Source: Gammaproteobacteria bacterium (GTDB lineage Bacteria > Pseudomonadota > Gammaproteobacteria > Chromatiales > Chromatiaceae). From it: DNA of 6,644 nucleotides. Below, one piece after another: positions 5,925-6,644 of the stretch (positions are counted from its first letter, which is position 1; the number at the start of each line of letters is the position of its first letter). Under the pieces are notes generated by a model. It was given only the letters and a program-made list of their open reading frames with translations, was not told the origin of the DNA and searched no databases. The stretch covers positions 1 through 6,644 of the forward strand of contig JAUVEG010000075.1 in NCBI GenBank assembly GCA_030594925.1, in the 5' to 3' direction. Made by a program: the position numbers and the translations under genes.

Positions 5925-6638
5925 ATGTCAGAATTCAACCATCAAACCATCATCATTACCGGCGCCGCCGGGAATCTTGGCGCCGCAGTCGCGCAAACAT
6001 TTGCTGCTGCGGGGGCCAATATCGTACTTGTCGATATCGATGAGGAGCGTCTGCAGCAGATGCAGGACGCCCTTCCCGGGAAAACTGAGTCGGCCATCAT
6101 TCCAACCAATCTGATCGACCCGGAGTCTGTCTCCAACATGGTCGGTAAAGCCAGGGGAAGATTTGGCCAGATCGATATTCTTGCCAATATTGCCGGCGGT
6201 TTCACCATGGGGCCTCTGGTTCACGAGACTGCAGACAGGGATTGGGACTTCATGATGAATCTGAATGTGCGCTCCGTCTTCAACTGCTGCCGGGCCACTC
6301 TTCCCTCCATGCTGGAAAACGGAGGTGGAAAAATCATCAACATTTCGGCCCGCGCAGCACGTGAAGGCAAGGCGAAAATGGGGGCCTATTGCGCCTCCAA
6401 GGCAGCTGTCATCACCCTCACCGAGACGCTTTCCGCTGAAAACAGAGAGATGGGGATCAACGTCAACTGCATACTCCCCGGCACCATCGATACACCCCGC
6501 AATCGCGAGGATATGCCCGATGCCAATTACAGCAAGTGGGTTCCACCGCAGGCGCTGGCTGACGTGATTCAGTTTCTGGCATCAGATGCCGCACGCTGCG
6601 TCACCGGCGCCGCAATTCCTGTGTATGGGAAGAGTTGA
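5925..6638 (+). CDS. Short-chain dehydrogenase/reductase (SDR family oxidoreductase)
   Basis: A classical SDR of 237 residues from the chosen start, with a Rossmann fold and NAD(P)-dependent oxidoreduction of an unknown alcohol or carbonyl substrate. The cofactor loop is TGAAGNLG (12-19). Asp37 at the end of beta-strand 2 (VLVDID) suggests preference for NAD over NADP. NIAGG (88-92) replaces the usual NNAG. The catalytic tetrad is Asn114, Ser141, Tyr155 and Lys159 (YCASK). The chain ends soon after the VTGAAIPV segment, a fairly short C-terminus. The start at 5925 places beta-strand 1 right after MSEFNHQ, as is usual, and has AGAGGA 4 nt upstream. A longer in-frame start at 5856 (23 more residues, with GAGG about 8 nt upstream) is possible. 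It is the only plus-strand gene here. Family is certain. Annotation as 3-oxoacyl-ACP reductase or as a sugar dehydrogenase would be unsupported. Confidence 0.93.
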   Translation: MSEFNHQTIIITGAAGNLGAAVAQTFAAAGANIVLVDIDEERLQQMQDALPGKTESAIIPTNLIDPESVSNMVGKARGRFGQIDILANIAGGFTMGPLVHETADRDWDFMMNLNVRSVFNCCRATLPSMLENGGGKIINISARAAREGKAKMGAYCASKAAVITLTETLSAENREMGINVNCILPGTIDTPRNREDMPDANYSKWVPPQALADVIQFLASDAARCVTGAAIPVYGKS

Positions 6639-6644
6639 TAGGTT

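Overview
The window reads as ordinary chromosome of a gammaproteobacterium. Evidence: a lapB-pyrF pair in the same order as E. coli yciM-pyrF, LapB and PyrF proteins that align along their length with the E. coli proteins as I know them, a two-cysteine peroxiredoxin of the type common in Gammaproteobacteria, and an outer-membrane beta-barrel protein. The exact lineage cannot be read from the sequence. A Chromatiales-like or sulfur-oxidiser relative is my guess only, based on the style of the peroxiredoxin, HtpG and intergenic palindromes.

Layout: five genes lie on the minus strand, so in transcription order they run right to left. They are a putative outer-membrane beta-barrel protein (5704-4916), lapB (4859-3702), pyrF (3631-2942), htpG (2664-745) and a 2-Cys peroxiredoxin (641-36). 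A sixth gene, a short-chain dehydrogenase/reductase (5925-6638), is on the plus strand and divergent from the barrel gene across a spacer of about 220 bp. All six frames look intact. No tRNA, rRNA, CRISPR array, transposase or phage gene is visible.

Functional themes: envelope homeostasis (LapB as the FtsH adaptor that controls LpxC, plus the beta-barrel protein), pyrimidine synthesis (PyrF), and stress protection (the Hsp90 chaperone HtpG and the peroxiredoxin). htpG has a good match to a sigma-32 heat-shock promoter starting 3 bp after the pyrF stop. The peroxiredoxin follows htpG with no convincing promoter of its own and may share that transcript.

The unusual material is in the spacers. 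Three consecutive intergenic gaps carry three different palindromic or repeated structures: (1) a 106-bp imperfect palindrome with nested hairpins between pyrF and htpG, inside the predicted htpG 5' leader; (2) an imperfect 17-bp-stem hairpin starting at the lapB stop codon; (3) 7-bp-periodic repeats of the form CTCRNTA, in one orientation just after the peroxiredoxin gene and in both orientations, around a small hairpin, just before it. I see no new multi-gene system. The best candidates for follow-up are the heptamer repeats around the peroxiredoxin gene and the structured leader between the heat-shock promoter and htpG.
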